A stretch of DNA of 8,057 bases, taken from positions 1 to 8,057 of the forward strand of contig JALRGJ010000044.1 of assembly GCA_023253435.1 (NCBI GenBank), read 5' to 3'. The position numbers and the translations under genes are program-made. Below, piece after piece: positions 6,288 through 8,057 of this stretch. The notes beneath the pieces were generated by a model. That model was given only the letters and a program-made list of their open reading frames with translations. It was not told the DNA's origin and ran no database searches. The first letter of the stretch is position 1. Each line of letters begins with the position of its first letter. The stretch comes from Ilumatobacteraceae bacterium (GTDB taxonomy: Bacteria > Actinomycetota > Acidimicrobiia > Acidimicrobiales > Ilumatobacteraceae).

Positions 6288-8057
6288 CCCAATTCGCCGG
6301 TTTCTAGGAGCGCCTCAAACTGGGCCTCATTGAGCATGGGGATATTGAGCTGTTCGGCCTTGGTGACCTTGCTGGCCCCTGGCGATTCCCCAATTACCAC
6401 CGCATAAGTTTTGGCGCTCACACTGCCGGGGCTCTTCCCCCCGCGCATCTTGATGGCTTGCTCTGCCCCTTCGCGCGAGTAGTGAGCAAGGGTTCCCGTC
6501 ACAACAACGGCCTTGCCCACGAGAGTTTGAGGTAGATCACTCACCTCAACCTTTCCAAACTCCACTCCGGCCTGACGCAGTTTGTTGATGAGCGCTTTGT
6601 TGTCTTTGGAGGCAAACCACTGATGAATAGAAGTGGCGATAATTGCACCCACTCCGTCTACAGAAGACAACTCTTCTTCTGTTGCACGTGAAATTGCATC
6701 GAGTGTTCCAAATTGAGATGACAGTGCATCTGCAGCCGCTGGCCCCAGATGTTTGATGCCAAGTGCAGTGAGCAACTTTGGCAATGGCTTTGAGCGTGAC
6801 CCTTGAATTGCAGCAACAAGATTTTGCGCACTGAGTTCTGCAAACCCTTCAAGCGTGAGTAGCTGCTCCACGGTGAGTGAATACAAATCACCGACATCTG
6901 CAACTAACCCAGCATCTGAAAGCGCAAACACAGTGCGTTCACCAAGACCTTCAATATCCATGCCACCACGTGAAGCAAAATAAATAATGCGTTGGTCGCG
7001 TTGGAACGGGCATGCAGGTTCAACACACCGAGTATCTGCTTGGTCTTCTGCTTTCACCAATGTTGATTTCAACGAGCATGGACAGGTAGTGGGAAACTCC
7101 CATGGCCGAGAACCCTTGGGGCGCTTAGCAATAATTGGCCCAACCACTTCTGGGATGACATCGCCCGCTTTACGCACCACCACGGTGTCTCCGGGTCGTA
7201 CATCTTTGGCAGCTACTTGATCTCTGTTGTGCAGTGTTGCCATGCCCACAGTGGATCCACCAACAAAAACAGGCTCGAGAACGGCAAACGGAGTCACTCT
7301 TCCGGTTCTTCCCACCGAGATCTGAATGTCTTTTAACACTGTGTGTTTTTCTTCTGGTGGAAATTTAAATGCAATAGCCCATCGTGGAGCACGTGAAGTG
7401 AAACCCAGTTGTTCACGTTGAGCAAGGTCATCTACCTTGACAACTGCACCATCAATTTCATAACCCAGCTCATGTCTCCGGTCTATCCATGAGTGGCAAA
7501 ACGCAGCAACTTCTGTGAAAGAACCCACCATGGTGATCTCTGGGTTAACAGGAAAACCCAATTCTTTGAGGTATTCCAGAGTGTGGTGGTGACTAGTGAA
7601 CTCTGGCCCGCCCACAACTTCTCCCAGTTGATAACACCAAATAGAAAGATCGCGTTGGGCCGTAATGGCGGAGTCTTTCTGACGCAAACTGCCAGCACCA
7701 GCGTTACGTGGATTGACAGGAACAGCAAGTGGAGCACGCCCTTTTGCAACTCGCTCAGCATTTTCTGCTTCTCTGTCTGCTTTCAATTTTTGAAAAGCGG
7801 CAATGGACATATAAATCTCACCGCGCACTTCCAACACTTCTGGTGCGCCCTTTCCCAATTGTTTTGGCAGCGAAGAAATTGTTGCCACATTGGCGGTCAC
7901 GTCTTCTCCCACTTTTCCGTCACCACGCGTAGCTGCTTGCACCATCACTCCGTTTTCATAACGAATACTGATAGCAAGGCCGTCAATTTTTAATTCGCAC
8001 ACGTATTTCACTGGCGCATCGCCCAGCCCTTTGGCTACTCGATCACCCCATGCACGA
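6284..8057 (-). CDS. ligA: NAD-dependent DNA ligase LigA, C-terminal 590 residues (partial, 5' end outside window)
   Basis: LigA seals nicks in DNA with NAD+ as the adenylate donor, joining Okazaki fragments and completing repair. The frame is open through the window edge; the GTG (Val) at 8011 is internal, since codons upstream continue the family sequence (WGDRVAKGLGD). In window numbering, the adenylation motif is ELKIDG (21-26, Lys23), then TRGDG..GEDVT (43-54), EVRGEIY (76-82), IDGAVVKV (201-208) and the FKFPPEE lysine (Lys231). The OB fold follows (VGRTGRVTP, 248-256), then a four-Cys zinc finger (325, 327, 344, 349), the helix-hairpin-helix region (about 365-480; GIKHLG, DGVG) and a complete BRCT domain (about 508-588). 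The missing part is roughly the first 100 residues, the NAD-binding domain Ia. The first Cys pair is spaced CxC, where the family usually has CxxC. The gene ends tail to tail with the membrane-anchored gene, overlapping by four bases. Confidence 0.97.
   Translation of the reverse strand, partial: RAWGDRVAKGLGDAPVKYVCELKIDGLAISIRYENGVMVQAATRGDGKVGEDVTANVATISSLPKQLGKGAPEVLEVRGEIYMSIAAFQKLKADREAENAERVAKGRAPLAVPVNPRNAGAGSLRQKDSAITAQRDLSIWCYQLGEVVGGPEFTSHHHTLEYLKELGFPVNPEITMVGSFTEVAAFCHSWIDRRHELGYEIDGAVVKVDDLAQREQLGFTSRAPRWAIAFKFPPEEKHTVLKDIQISVGRTGRVTPFAVLEPVFVGGSTVGMATLHNRDQVAAKDVRPGDTVVVRKAGDVIPEVVGPIIAKRPKGSRPWEFPTTCPCSLKSTLVKAEDQADTRCVEPACPFQRDQRIIYFASRGGMDIEGLGERTVFALSDAGLVADVGDLYSLTVEQLLTLEGFAELSAQNLVAAIQGSRSKPLPKLLTALGIKHLGPAAADALSSQFGTLDAISRATEEELSSVDGVGAIIATSIHQWFASKDNKALINKLRQAGVEFGKVEVSDLPQTLVGKAVVVTGTLAHYSREGAEQAIKMRGGKSPGSVSAKTYAVVIGESPGASKVTKAEQLNIPMLNEAQFEALLETGELG

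Noticed and set aside
7493..7993. 166-codon open frame on the plus strand opposite ligA
   Set aside because: It lies wholly antisense to conserved LigA adenylation-domain sequence and its product has no recognisable pattern, so it is a shadow frame.
8009..8011. GTG as the ligA start codon
   Set aside because: Codons upstream continue LigA-like sequence to the window edge, and a start here would leave only a few residues before the adenylation lysine and delete the NAD-binding domain.

Overview
The window looks like a piece of actinobacterial chromosome, with GC around the low-to-mid fifties by eye. The evidence for an actinobacterium is the PASTA-domain protein of PknB type, an SCP2-like protein next to an SDR of the multifunctional-enzyme type 2 (MFE-2) kind, and the style of the membrane proteins. 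A low-to-mid-GC member of the Acidimicrobiia, such as a freshwater or marine lineage, would fit, but this is an inference from protein style and not from a marker gene. No RNA gene, insertion sequence, CRISPR array or prophage is visible. Coding density is very high: the longest non-coding gap is 90 bases.

Layout from left to right. Positions 1-676 (minus) hold the N-terminal 225 residues of D-3-phosphoglycerate dehydrogenase (serA), cut by the window edge. After a 90-base divergent gap comes a small SCP2-type sterol/lipid-binding-like protein (767-1177, plus). It converges on a 14-helix DHA2-type MFS exporter (1206-2720, minus). Upstream of that exporter on the same strand lie an MFE-2-like short-chain dehydrogenase (2745-3635) and then a large membrane protein with a degenerate Ser/Thr kinase domain, one transmembrane helix and about four PASTA repeats (3677-5737). 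These three minus-strand genes are separated by only 24 and 41 bases and could be one transcript read in the order kinase-like protein, SDR, MFS. A 70-base gap with a perfect 12-base palindrome separates the kinase-like gene from a divergent, unrecognised membrane-anchored protein (5808-6287, plus). That protein's stop codon overlaps by 4 bases the stop codon of ligA (NAD-dependent DNA ligase, minus), whose 5' end lies beyond position 8057.

How the genes relate. serA and ligA are housekeeping genes at the edges. The SDR and the SCP2-like protein match, as separate genes, two of the three modules of peroxisomal MFE-2 (dehydrogenase, hydratase, SCP2), which hints at lipid, sterol or acyl-CoA metabolism with an exporter nearby. 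The most unusual element is the PASTA protein. It has the architecture of a PknB/StkP peptidoglycan-sensing receptor kinase, but its ATP-binding loop, VAIK lysine, alpha-C glutamate, catalytic-loop asparagine and DFG aspartate are all replaced, so it is probably a pseudokinase receptor. Its divergent neighbour is an orphan protein predicted to lie mostly outside the membrane, and the two may share a control region.
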